From NCBI RefSeq assembly GCF_016056375.1, contig NZ_JAEDAE010000001.1:248001-312000 (forward strand): a DNA stretch of 64,000 nucleotides, read 5' to 3'. This DNA comes from Hymenobacter negativus (GTDB taxonomy: Bacteria; Bacteroidota; Bacteroidia; Cytophagales; Hymenobacteraceae). The notes beneath the pieces were generated by a model that saw only the letters and a program-made list of their open reading frames with translations, did no database searches and was not told where the DNA came from. The position numbers were made by a program, and so were the translations under genes. Positions 43,223-50,678 of the stretch are shown here, piece after piece. Position 1 is the first letter of the stretch; the number at the start of each line of letters is the position of its first letter.

Positions 43223-43681
43223 CTACATGCGCGGGTGTTCCAGCCAGGGCTCTACCTCGCCGTGCGCTACAAAATCGTGCAACAGCTCCAGCAATTCGGG
43301 GCGGGTGTGGGGGCGTGGCACCAGCAGGGCTGGGGAGTCGGGCGGCACGTAGCCCAGCAGGGTGCGCATGTGCTGGGGCTGGGCCACCCGGAAACCCATG
43401 CGCCAGTTGGAAAAGGCGCGGTGCCGGCAGGGGCCTTCGCTGAGCACCCGGCAGCTGAAATGCCGCGGGTCGACGGCGATGTGCTGGTAATAAAGCCGCC
43501 AAACGGCCTCGGGCGTGCCTTCCAGCACTTGCAGAAACCGGCCGTCGGGGGTGTACAGCAGCAGGCCGGTAATGTCGTCGCGCAGGTTATTAGCTCGGCA
43601 CTGGATGAGCAGCGCGGTGAGTTCCGGAGTGTCGAAGGGCACCAGCGACTGGCTCTGGTAAATGAGTTGGTACAGGCTCAT
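43223..43681 (-). CDS. BLUF domain blue-light sensor
   Basis: 152-residue protein consisting of little more than a BLUF domain. The flavin-contacting residues are present: Tyr in LYQLIYQSQS (about residue 5-8), Asn in CRANNLRDDITGLLLY (about 31), Gln in GRFLQVLEG (about 51) and Trp in FSNWRMGF (about 93). The last ~50 residues are helical (RPELLELLHDFVAHG). Single-domain BLUF proteins signal through partner proteins; none is recognisable nearby. Start chosen at MSLYQLIYQ. Confidence 0.92.
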   Translation of the reverse strand: MSLYQLIYQSQSLVPFDTPELTALLIQCRANNLRDDITGLLLYTPDGRFLQVLEGTPEAVWRLYYQHIAVDPRHFSCRVLSEGPCRHRAFSNWRMGFRVAQPQHMRTLLGYVPPDSPALLVPRPHTRPELLELLHDFVAHGEVEPWLEHPRM

Positions 43682-43856
43682 ACGCTTCGGCTGAAGGGTG
43701 AAAAAACTATTTCCAATACCATGAACCAATGGCTGCCTGTTCTTTGGCAGAAAGATAGATAAATGGCAGAGTTTAATTAATGTTGAGCTTGCGCATGGAA
43801 TAGTCATCAGCCGCCGAAACGCCGTTATTTACTTTCTCAACCAACCTTCTCCTGCC

Positions 43857-44801
43857 ATGAAACAACGCTACTTCCTACTGCTGGCCGCCCTGGCCCTGGC
43901 TACCCCCGCCGCCGTGGCCCAGACCACGCCCGCCGTCATTCCGGCCCCCGCGCCCCCGGCCGTGCCCGACCCCCTTTGGCACAAGTCCATCAAAACCGGC
44001 CTCGGCCTCAACGAGGCCCTGCTCAGCACCAACTGGCGCGGAGGTGGCGTCAATACCATCGGCTTCAACGCCCTGTTCAACGCCAAGGCCAACCGCAAAA
44101 GCGGTGTGCACAGCTTCGACAACGAAGCCGATTTCCTCTTCGCCTTTTCCCAGACCAAGGGCCTCGGCTACCGCAAGGGCCAGGACCGCCTCTTCCTCGA
44201 CACCAAGTACGGACGCGCCCTCACCGACCGTTGGGACATGTTCCTGTCGCTGAACTTGCTCTCGCAGTTCGCCCCCGGCTACAAGTACGATACCGACGCC
44301 GCCGGCAACGACCGCGCCCAGCTCACCTCCGATTCCTTCGCCCCGGCCTTCATCACGGCTGCTTATGGCTTCGAATACCACCCCACCACCTACTTCCACG
44401 TACGCCTCGCGCCCTTCGCCCCGCGCCTCACGGTGGTCAACCGTGTCGAACGGTTTGTGGCCGCCCTCGGCGACACGCCCTACGGCGTGAGAGCCGGCCA
44501 CAGCACCCGCTTCGAAGTGCTAGCCGCGCAGGTGCTGGCCGAATACGACCGCAACATCAGCCCCAACGTCAACTTCAAGGCCCGCTACGTGCTATTTGCC
44601 AACTACGAGCACCTCAATCTTCAGGAAATCGACCACCGCCTCGACGTGGGCCTCACCGCCAAAGTGGGCAAGTACGTCAACGTCGCCCTCAATGGCATTG
44701 CCCTCTACGACTACGACCAGGACCACAGCATCCAGTTCTCGCAGGGCCTCACCATCGGTGTGGCCTACGCCTTCCAGAACTTCGTGGATGCGAAGAAGTA
44801 G
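43857..44801 (+). CDS. DUF3078 family outer-membrane-like protein
   Basis: 314-residue exported protein (signal peptide MKQRYFLLLAALALATPAAVAQ), then a Pro-rich linker and a beta-strand-rich body: WHKSIKTGLGLNEALLSTNW, NADFLF-type strands, YGRALTDRWDMFLSLNLLSQF, HVRLAPFAPRLTVV. The pattern is that of DUF3078, found in Bacteroidota and likely an outer-membrane beta-barrel ending in Phe-rich strands (GVAYAFQNF). Function unknown. Divergent from the BLUF gene. Confidence 0.85.
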   Translation: MKQRYFLLLAALALATPAAVAQTTPAVIPAPAPPAVPDPLWHKSIKTGLGLNEALLSTNWRGGGVNTIGFNALFNAKANRKSGVHSFDNEADFLFAFSQTKGLGYRKGQDRLFLDTKYGRALTDRWDMFLSLNLLSQFAPGYKYDTDAAGNDRAQLTSDSFAPAFITAAYGFEYHPTTYFHVRLAPFAPRLTVVNRVERFVAALGDTPYGVRAGHSTRFEVLAAQVLAEYDRNISPNVNFKARYVLFANYEHLNLQEIDHRLDVGLTAKVGKYVNVALNGIALYDYDQDHSIQFSQGLTIGVAYAFQNFVDAKK

Positions 44802-44819
44802 GGGCGTAGCCGCCCGGCG

Positions 44820-45317
44820 CTAGCGCTGCGCGCGTTTCAGCAACTCCTCGACTTTGCTCGTCATTCTGTTGAATTCCTGCTGCTCGAACCCGACAGATGT
44901 GTAGGCAATATTCCCTTGAGCATCAACGAGGTAGTTGCGGGGGATGTATTGTGTGGCAAAAAGCGAGTAGACTGTTCTTTTTTCGTCCGGATACATTGGC
45001 AGGTCGAACCCTTTCTTGGCTTTGAAAGCGGTTATTTCACTTTGCGAGTGTTCCCGTCCGATTACCAGCACTACCAGGTTCTTGTTGCTTTTGTGCGCGG
45101 TCCAGAACTGCTGCATCTGTGGCAACTCCTGCATGCAGGGACCGCACCAGGTAGCGAAAAAATTGATTAAGACAACCTTGCCTTTCAAATTCAGCGATTT
45201 GATAGTTTCCTGTTCGTTGCTAACGGTGAACGCAGGCATGGGCTGACCAACGGCAAGGTCTTGGGAAAAAGCAGGAGAGCTAACCAGCAGTAGTAGAACC
45301 AGCAGGAAATGTTTCAT
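44820..45317 (-). CDS. TlpA-like thioredoxin-fold protein
   Basis: 165-residue periplasmic redoxin with signal peptide (MKHFLLVLLLLVSSPAFSQ). The redox motif is WCGPCMQE in NFFATWCGPC (about residue 58); the thioredoxin cis-Pro region is in QYIPRNYLVDAQGNIAY. It probably reduces disulfides or cytochrome apoproteins outside the cytoplasm. Convergent with the DUF3078 gene. Confidence 0.92.
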   Translation of the reverse strand: MKHFLLVLLLLVSSPAFSQDLAVGQPMPAFTVSNEQETIKSLNLKGKVVLINFFATWCGPCMQELPQMQQFWTAHKSNKNLVVLVIGREHSQSEITAFKAKKGFDLPMYPDEKRTVYSLFATQYIPRNYLVDAQGNIAYTSVGFEQQEFNRMTSKVEELLKRAQR

Positions 45318-45354
45318 GGCGGAAAGGTTTAGGGAATTGATTTATTGGGGCAAT

Positions 45355-46386
45355 TCAGGAAGACCGTAGCGCGTAAATCCGCTCAATTATCTCCACCACT
45401 TTCAGGCCTTCCAGCGCATTGGTAGTAGCGAAGCTGCGGCGCTGCACGGTATCCACCACGTTTTCGATGACTTGGACGTGGTTGGCGGCCGAGCCTTGGA
45501 AAGGGCCGTAGTCGTTGGCGGGGCTGGTGGGGGGCAGCGCGGGCAGCTGGTAATTTTCGAGGTGGCAATACTCCACCTTATCCATGTACTGGCCCGCGAT
45601 GCGCAGGCTGCCGCGCTCGGCCACCACCGTGAGGGAACTTTCGAGGTTGCGGTCCCACACGGCGGTGCTGTAGCTGAGCGTGCCACTGCCGCCGCGCAGC
45701 AGGTCGAAGGTGACGAGGCCACTGTCCTCAAACTCCGTCAGGCCTTCGTGCGTGAAGTCACGAAACCGGGCCGAAATGTTGGTGATATCTCCAAATACCC
45801 AATACAGCAAATCGACGAAATGGCTGAACTGAGTGAACAGCGTGCCGCCGTCCAGTGCCTGCGTGCCCTTCCAGCCGCCGGGCTTGTAGTAGCGCGCATC
45901 GCGGTTCCAGAAGCAGTTCAGCTGCACCAGAAACACCTGGCCCAGCCGGCCTTCGTCGTACACCTGCTTTAGCCAGGCCGCCGGGGGCGAGTAGCGGTTT
46001 TGCATCACCCCAAACACCAGCTTACCCGTTTGCAGGGCCGTGTGCACGATGGTTTCGGCATCGGCCTTGTGCAGAGCAATTGGCTTTTCGATGACGACGT
46101 GCAGGCCGTGACGCAGGCCGGCCACCGCCTGCGGGGCGTGCAGGCCATTAGGGGTAGCCACGGTGAGCACATCGGCAGGCGGCCCGGTTTGCAGGTATTC
46201 TTCCAGCGAAGTGAAGAACTGCACGCCGGGAAACTCCGCCGCGAGGCTAGGCTGCAAGTCGGCGCGAGTGTCAATCAAAGCTGCCAGTGCGGCCCCTTCG
46301 TGGCGGGCGACCAGCGCGGCGTGGCGGCGGCCAATGTGGCCCACACCGCAAATGACAAAACGGACTTCAGGGGTTGAATTGCTCAC
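45355..46386 (-). CDS. Gfo/Idh/MocA oxidoreductase (WbpB/WlbA-like)
   Basis: 343-residue NAD(P)-dependent sugar dehydrogenase. The Rossmann start is VRFVICGVGHIGRRHAALV; the catalytic Lys is in VIEKPIALHK (about residue 98) and the family motif QNRYSPPAAWLKQ follows near 130. NRYxPP is characteristic of UDP-N-acetylglucosaminuronate 3-dehydrogenases (WbpB/WlbA). Nine bp downstream of the aminotransferase, consistent with the two-step conversion of a 3-hydroxyl to a 3-amino group. Confidence 0.82.
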   Translation of the reverse strand: MSNSTPEVRFVICGVGHIGRRHAALVARHEGAALAALIDTRADLQPSLAAEFPGVQFFTSLEEYLQTGPPADVLTVATPNGLHAPQAVAGLRHGLHVVIEKPIALHKADAETIVHTALQTGKLVFGVMQNRYSPPAAWLKQVYDEGRLGQVFLVQLNCFWNRDARYYKPGGWKGTQALDGGTLFTQFSHFVDLLYWVFGDITNISARFRDFTHEGLTEFEDSGLVTFDLLRGGSGTLSYSTAVWDRNLESSLTVVAERGSLRIAGQYMDKVEYCHLENYQLPALPPTSPANDYGPFQGSAANHVQVIENVVDTVQRRSFATTNALEGLKVVEIIERIYALRSS

Positions 46387-46395
46387 GAAATTGAA

Positions 46396-47547
46396 TTAAT
46401 TTCCAAAGAAAGCCCCAACGCACCCGATGATGTACTCCTGTTGCTCCACTGTCAGCAGCGGATGAATTGGCAGCGACAACACCGCCCCACACAGCCGTTC
46501 CGCCACCGGAAACTGCCCTGCCCGGTAGCCCAGATAGGCGTAAGCCGGCTGCGCGTGCACTGGCAGTGGGTAGTAAATCATGGTGGGCACCCCGCACTTT
46601 TTGAGAAACAATTGCAACTCATCGCGCCGGCCGGCTTCCTCTACCTGAATTGTGTACTGGTGAAAAACGTGGCTGCTGCGCTCATCCCGCGCCGGAGTGC
46701 TAATGCTGCTCACGCCGGCCAGCGCCGCGTCGTAGCGGGCGGCTACGGCCTGGCGGGTGGCCGTGTTGGCGGGCAGCTGCCGCAGCTTCACCCGCAGCAG
46801 GGCGGCTTGCAAAGTGTCAAGACGGGAGTTGAGGCCGATGCGCTGGTGGTAGTATTTGCGGCTCTGGCCGTGGTTGGCGAGCTGTTGGAGCAAGGCCGCG
46901 CGGGTTGCATCGCGGGTGAGGAGGGCGCCGCCATCGCCCAGCGCACCCAGGTTTTTGGACGGGAAAAAGGAAGTAGTGCCGATTTCGCCCACCGCCCCGG
47001 CAAAGGCCATTTCGCCGCTATGAAATTGGAAAGTGGCCCCGATGGCTTGGGCATTGTCCTCAATCAGGGCCACACCGTAGTGTTGGGAAATCGCGCGCAA
47101 CGCCTCTAAATCGGCGCATTGCCCAAACAAATGCACGGCTACGATAGCACCGGTGCGCGGCGTGATAGCCGCTTCGACCGCGGCTGGGTCGATGTTGAAG
47201 GTATCGGGAAGCGCATCCACCAGCACCGGGCGCAGGCCCAGCAGGGCGGCGGCTTCCAGCGTGGCCACGTAAGTGAAGGCGGGGATGATGATTTCGGCCC
47301 CGGCCGGCAGCTCCAGGCTCATGAGGGCCAGGGTGAGGGCATCGGTACCGTTGGCGCAGGGGATAATGTGCACGCCGCCCAGGTACTCGCCCAGCTCGGC
47401 CGCAAATTGGCCCACGGCCGGCCCCTGAATAAAGGCGGCCGTATCCAATACCTCATGCATGGCCTCATTCAGAGCCGGTTGCAGGGCCGCGTGTTCGGCC
47501 GCCAAATCGAGTAACTGGATAGGAGAGGGCGGGGCAGGAAGAATCAA
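46396..47547 (-). CDS. DegT/DnrJ/EryC1/StrS aminotransferase (WbpE/WlbC-like)
   Basis: 383-residue PLP enzyme for nucleotide sugars. Substrate/PLP segments: IPCANGTDALTLALMSL (about 80-97), FTYVATLEAAALLG, VAVHLFGQCADLEAL, EDNAQAIGA (about 157) and the PLP Lys in TTSFFPSKNLGALGDGG (about 184-200). No ATG is available upstream of the conserved N-terminal IQLLDLAAEHAAL, so a TTG start is used. A TATCTTTG box lies about 25 bp upstream. Acts on a UDP-sugar 3-ketone made by the neighbouring dehydrogenase, by inference. Confidence 0.88.
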   Translation of the reverse strand: MILPAPPSPIQLLDLAAEHAALQPALNEAMHEVLDTAAFIQGPAVGQFAAELGEYLGGVHIIPCANGTDALTLALMSLELPAGAEIIIPAFTYVATLEAAALLGLRPVLVDALPDTFNIDPAAVEAAITPRTGAIVAVHLFGQCADLEALRAISQHYGVALIEDNAQAIGATFQFHSGEMAFAGAVGEIGTTSFFPSKNLGALGDGGALLTRDATRAALLQQLANHGQSRKYYHQRIGLNSRLDTLQAALLRVKLRQLPANTATRQAVAARYDAALAGVSSISTPARDERSSHVFHQYTIQVEEAGRRDELQLFLKKCGVPTMIYYPLPVHAQPAYAYLGYRAGQFPVAERLCGAVLSLPIHPLLTVEQQEYIIGCVGAFFGN

Positions 47548-47572
47548 AGCAAAGCCGGGAAAAGAGCGCCGC

Positions 47573-47580
47573 CAAAGATA
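47573..47580 (-). promoter_or_regulatory. -7-like box TATCTTTG before the aminotransferase
   Basis: TATCTTTG fits TAnnTTTG on the minus strand; about 25 nt separate it from the TTG start. No clear -33. Confidence 0.4.
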
Positions 47581-47590
47581 CCGAGCAAAC

Positions 47591-48487
47591 TTAGGCCAGC
47601 TCCCGTAGCAGCCAGAAGAGTTTCAGCAAATCGAGCAGCGGCAAACGCGGCGCGGCCGAAAGCAGCTGCCGCCGCAGGGCCGGCTCTGCCGCGCCCAGTG
47701 TGGCACGAGCCGCCGGGGCCAGCCCCAGCCGGCGCAGGCGCAAGGCCATTTGCAGCAGGCGCGAGTCGGTGCCCAGCCCATCATGGCGGTACACCTGGGC
47801 CAGGTTGTGCACGGCCTGCGCGCTTTTTTGCAGGAACACGGCCGCCGACTCCAGTCCATCGTGCAACACGGGGTTATCCAGGTGCAGAATGGCTACCTGC
47901 GCCGCCGCCAGCTCCACGCCGAATTTGGTGTCCTCGTGGCCGTAGCCGGTTAGCCGCTCATCAAGCGGAAATTGCCGGAAAATATCGGCCCGAATCAACG
48001 CATTATTAATGGTGAGCTGACCGTAGGGTGCGGCCTGGCGCACGGCGGCGGGGCGGGCTTCGCGGACCTGGCCGTAGTGCCAGCGCAGGTGAAGGGCGGG
48101 GTCGGTGGGCGGCGCGGTTTCGTAGCAGGTGCCGCCGATGAGCACGGCGGCGCGTCCCAATGCGGCAGCGTAGCGGGCCAGAAACTGATTGTCCGGCAAC
48201 AGGCTGTCGTTGTCGAGCAGCAATAGCCACTCGTGCTGCGCGGTGGCAGCCAGCTGGTTGCGGATAGCGGCGCGGCCCACATTCTGCGGCAGTTCGCGGT
48301 AGCACACGCCGGGCAGGTCGCCCAGTGGCCGGTTAATCAGGCGGAATTCATTGCTGGAAAAATCATCGAGCAACAGAATTTCCACCGGGCCGGGCCAGTC
48401 GGCAATCTGGGCAAGCAGCGGATTGACCAATTCCCCGACGGCGCGATTATAAACCGGAATTAAAACGGATAAACCGGCTGCTGCCAT
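47591..48487 (-). CDS. Family 2 glycosyltransferase
   Basis: 298-residue GT-A glycosyltransferase. Start LSVLIPVYNRAVGELV, LLLDDFSSNEF (first Asp pair, about 38-48), LLLLDNDSLLPDNQFL (DxD-like, about 90-105), and the acceptor region GYGHEDTKFGVEL (ED motif, about 180) are typical of GT2. C-terminal ~60 residues are helical. With the two sugar enzymes downstream (43 bp gap) it probably builds a surface polysaccharide. Acceptor and donor unknown. Confidence 0.88.
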   Translation of the reverse strand: MAAAGLSVLIPVYNRAVGELVNPLLAQIADWPGPVEILLLDDFSSNEFRLINRPLGDLPGVCYRELPQNVGRAAIRNQLAATAQHEWLLLLDNDSLLPDNQFLARYAAALGRAAVLIGGTCYETAPPTDPALHLRWHYGQVREARPAAVRQAAPYGQLTINNALIRADIFRQFPLDERLTGYGHEDTKFGVELAAAQVAILHLDNPVLHDGLESAAVFLQKSAQAVHNLAQVYRHDGLGTDSRLLQMALRLRRLGLAPAARATLGAAEPALRRQLLSAAPRLPLLDLLKLFWLLRELA

Positions 48488-48518
48488 CGGTAAAATAATT
48501 CGGCCTGACGGCCGAAAT

Positions 48519-49205
48519 TTAGGCGCTGAAGCGGCGGGCTGAATCCAGCAGTTCGCCGTCCTTGCACGTCAATACGCGGTGCGGGTATTGCTCTATCAGC
48601 TGAAAGTTATGCGTCGCCATCAGAATTGCTGTACCGGCGTTATTAATCTCACCAAACAGCTGCATGATGCTGGCCGACACGTCCGGGTCGAGGTTGCCGG
48701 TGGGCTCGTCGGCCAGCAGCAGCACGGGCTCGTTGAGCATGGCGCGGGCGATAACCACGCGCTGCTGCTCGCCGCCCGAAAGGCGGTGCGGCATGCGGTT
48801 GGCCGCGCCGCTCAAGCCCACGCGCACCAGCACGTCCGAAATGCGCTGCTGCTTCTGCGACTTGCCCTTCCAGCCCGTGGCATTGAGCACGAACATCAGG
48901 TTTTCGGCTACCGTGCGGTCGCTCAGCAGCTGAAAGTCCTGAAACACAATGCCCAGCCTGCGACGCAAGTACGGTACTTTACTGGCCGGTAGTTTCGGCA
49001 GCGAAAAGCCGGCCACCGTGCCTGTGCCGCTTTGCAGCGGCAGGTCGGCGTACAGGGTTTTCAGGAGGGATGATTTACCCGACCCGGTGCGGCCCACGAG
49101 GTAGCAAAACTCACCTTTTTCCAGCGAAAAAGTTACGCCCTGCAGCACCGCCTGCTGCTCCTGCATTATCGTGGCATCGTGCAGCTCAATAACGTTCTCG
49201 GTCAT
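48519..49205 (-). CDS. ftsE: FtsE-like ABC transporter ATP-binding protein
   Basis: 228-residue ATPase. Walker A GRTGSGKSSLLK (about 38-49), Q-loop VFQDFQLLSDRTV, signature LSGGEQQRVVIARAM (about 141-155) and Walker B LLLADEPTGNLDPDV. The sequence around the signature is FtsE-like. FtsE normally partners the membrane protein FtsX to activate cell-wall hydrolases; no ftsX is next to it, but a 67-residue protein gene is 5 nt upstream on the same strand. Confidence 0.88.
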   Translation of the reverse strand: MTENVIELHDATIMQEQQAVLQGVTFSLEKGEFCYLVGRTGSGKSSLLKTLYADLPLQSGTGTVAGFSLPKLPASKVPYLRRRLGIVFQDFQLLSDRTVAENLMFVLNATGWKGKSQKQQRISDVLVRVGLSGAANRMPHRLSGGEQQRVVIARAMLNEPVLLLADEPTGNLDPDVSASIMQLFGEINNAGTAILMATHNFQLIEQYPHRVLTCKDGELLDSARRFSA

Positions 49206-49210
49206 ACGGT

Positions 49211-49414
49211 TTACAAGCTCAATGGCTGCAATTTGCCAAACTCCAACCCCGAAATCACAGCGGCCAGCTCCGTTTCCTTGCCCTCAAGGCCGTAGCGGTG
49301 CAGGTCTTTCAGCGGCCGGTCGGCCCGGAAATAGGCGATGAGCACAAAGGCTTCGTCCCGCAACTGAATGTAGTCGGGGATTTTGGCCTTGCCTTTTACT
49401 TTGATGATATACAT
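49211..49414 (-). CDS. 67-residue protein upstream of ftsE, unknown
   Basis: Short basic/acidic protein starting MYIIKVKGKAKIPDYIQLRD; contains FVLIAYFRADRPLKDL and ends LEFGKLQPLSL. Compact alpha/beta pattern without membrane segment or signal. Only 5 nt separate its stop from the ftsE start, so it is probably co-transcribed and may be functionally linked. I recognise no family. Confidence 0.68.
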   Translation of the reverse strand: MYIIKVKGKAKIPDYIQLRDEAFVLIAYFRADRPLKDLHRYGLEGKETELAAVISGLEFGKLQPLSL

Positions 49415-49419
49415 TTTTC

Positions 49420-49517
49420 GAGTTATGAGTTAAAAGTTAGGAGTTATGAGTTGGAACTATAAGCGCATTAGCAACCTGACAATGAGCTCATAACTCCTAA
49501 CTTTTAACTCATAACTC
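49420..49517. repeat. Inverted-repeat element, family H (GAGTTATGAGTTAAAAGTTA arms)
   Basis: The ~31-nt left arm (49420-49450) and the reverse complement at 49487-49517 are near perfect, around a 36-nt spacer. The arm itself contains two copies of GAGTTATGAG. AT-rich, unlike the other families. Lies between two minus-strand genes. Confidence 0.85.
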
Positions 49518-49519
49518 AA

Positions 49520-50176
49520 TTACGAATTTACCTTCTTGTGGTCGGCCAGGAATGTCGCCAGGCCTTTTTCCGTGAGGGGATGGTTGAACAGGCCCATAAT
49601 CACGTTGAGCGGGCAGGTCACCACGTCGGCTCCAATTTCGGCGCACTGGATGAGGTGCGGCACGTGGCGCACCGAGGCAGCCAGGACTTCCGTCGGGTAG
49701 CCGTAGTTGCTGAAAATCTGTACGATTTGCTCAACCAGTTGCAGGCCGTCGTGGCCGATATCGTCGAGACGACCCACGAACGGCGACACGTAAGTAGCGC
49801 CGGCTTTGGCGGCCAGCAGGGCTTGGCCGGCGGTGAAAATCAACGTGCAGTTGGTCTTGATGCCCTTGTCGGAAAAGTACTTGATGGCTTTCACGCCGTC
49901 CTTAATCATGGGCACTTTCACCACAATGTTGGGGTGCAGCTCGGCCAGGGCCTCGCCTTCGCGGATGATGCCGTCGAAATCGGTGGCAATGACTTCGGCC
50001 GACACGTCGCCGTCCACCAGCTCGCAGATTTGGCGGTAGTGAGCCATCACGCTGTCGATGCCGCGAATGCCTTCCTTGGCCATCAGCGACGGGTTGGTGG
50101 TCACGCCGTCGAGGACGCCCAGCTCCACGGCTTCGCGGATTTCGGCCAGATTGGCGGTGTCGAGAAAGAATTTCAT
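49520..50176 (-). CDS. Transaldolase / fructose-6-phosphate aldolase family
   Basis: 218-residue TIM-barrel aldolase, the short form. The Schiff-base Lys is in PNIVVKVPM (Lys87); substrate segments [33 protein letters not shown] and [13 protein letters not shown] are intact, with [14 protein letters not shown] near the C-terminus. Function is either transaldolase (pentose phosphate pathway) or fructose-6-phosphate aldolase; the sequence alone does not decide. Monocistronic, flanked by two inverted-repeat elements. Confidence 0.92.
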   Translation of the reverse strand: MKFFLDTANLAEIREAVELGVLDGVTTNPSLMAKEGIRGIDSVMAHYRQICELVDGDVSAEVIATDFDGIIREGEALAELHPNIVVKVPMIKDGVKAIKYFSDKGIKTNCTLIFTAGQALLAAKAGATYVSPFVGRLDDIGHDGLQLVEQIVQIFSNYGYPTEVLAASVRHVPHLIQCAEIGADVVTCPLNVIMGLFNHPLTEKGLATFLADHKKVNS

Positions 50177-50179
50177 AAC

Positions 50180-50275
50180 GGGGTCTTAGGGACTTGGGAA
50201 CTTAGGGTCTTAGTGTGAAAAGGGAATGTCTTGGCCAAAAACCAAGACCCTAAGTTCCCAAGTCCCTAAGACCCC
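50180..50275. repeat. Inverted-repeat element, family I (GGGGTCTTAGGGACTTGGGA arms)
   Basis: Left arm 50180-50215 and right arm 50244-50275 are inverted copies of about 32 bp around a short spacer. It lies directly upstream of the transaldolase start (4 nt). Confidence 0.85.
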
Positions 50276-50368
50276 AAACGAAAAAGAATCGGCCCCAAAG
50301 CTACTCATTCGCCCGCCAAAATTGCGGAACGGAGCAGCGTCGGGGCCGACCAGAAAGGGCAAAAAAAA

Positions 50369-50460
50369 GCAAGCCAAAATCGCACCGCTACAACCGCCTA
50401 CCCTTGCTACCTTCCGGTCCTGGGGGAGTTCAGCGGGAGCTGGTCGTTCTGACTTGCCGG
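50369..50460 (-). ncRNA. ffs: Signal recognition particle RNA (small bacterial type)
   Basis: On the minus strand the conserved SRP apical motif reads CAGGACCGGAAGGTAGCAAG (complement of about 50405-50424), which binds Ffh and is near invariant in bacteria. The flanking segments GGCAAGTCAG at the 5' end and GGCTTGC at the 3' end pair to close a single long hairpin of about 92 nt, like E. coli 4.5S RNA. A U-run (eight A on the plus strand at 50361-50368) follows the 3' end as terminator. A TACCTTTG box lies just upstream. Ends are approximate to a few nt. Confidence 0.92.
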
Positions 50461-50462
50461 TG

Positions 50463-50470
50463 CAAAGGTA
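50463..50470 (-). promoter_or_regulatory. -7 box TACCTTTG of the SRP RNA
   Basis: Exact TAnnTTTG on the minus strand, immediately upstream of the inferred RNA 5' end. The -33 position reads GTGG, not TTTG. Confidence 0.6.
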
Positions 50471-50664
50471 ATCACGGATTCGTCGGATTCCACACGGATT
50501 CACCGGATTTTGTGGCCGCCGTGCGCCGGCAAGCAGGCGCGGGCGCAGGTAAGCGGCTGATTGCATTGGAAATGCCCGTTGGTGTAGCTCGGCGAAAAAT
50601 ATTTTGCGGGTCGGTTAATCGTCTACAAAATCCGGGAAATCCGCAAAATCCGCGGAAATCAGTG
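50471..50664. repeat. Inverted-repeat element, family J (CGGATT-rich arms)
   Basis: ATCACGGATTCGTCGGATTC and the rest of the left arm (to 50515) recur, imperfectly and inverted, at 50622-50664 (ACAAAATCCGGGAAATCCGC onward). Each arm is made of degenerate CGGATT units. It separates the divergent SRP RNA and guaA promoters. No other feature is seen in the 50516-50621 spacer. Confidence 0.7.
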
Positions 50665-50666
50665 GT

Positions 50667-50674
50667 TAACTTTG
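50667..50674 (+). promoter_or_regulatory. -7 box TAACTTTG of guaA
   Basis: Exact TAnnTTTG with only CGCC between it and the guaA ATG at 50679. Transcription would start at or next to the A of ATG (leaderless). No clear -33. Confidence 0.6.
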
Positions 50675-50678
50675 CGCC

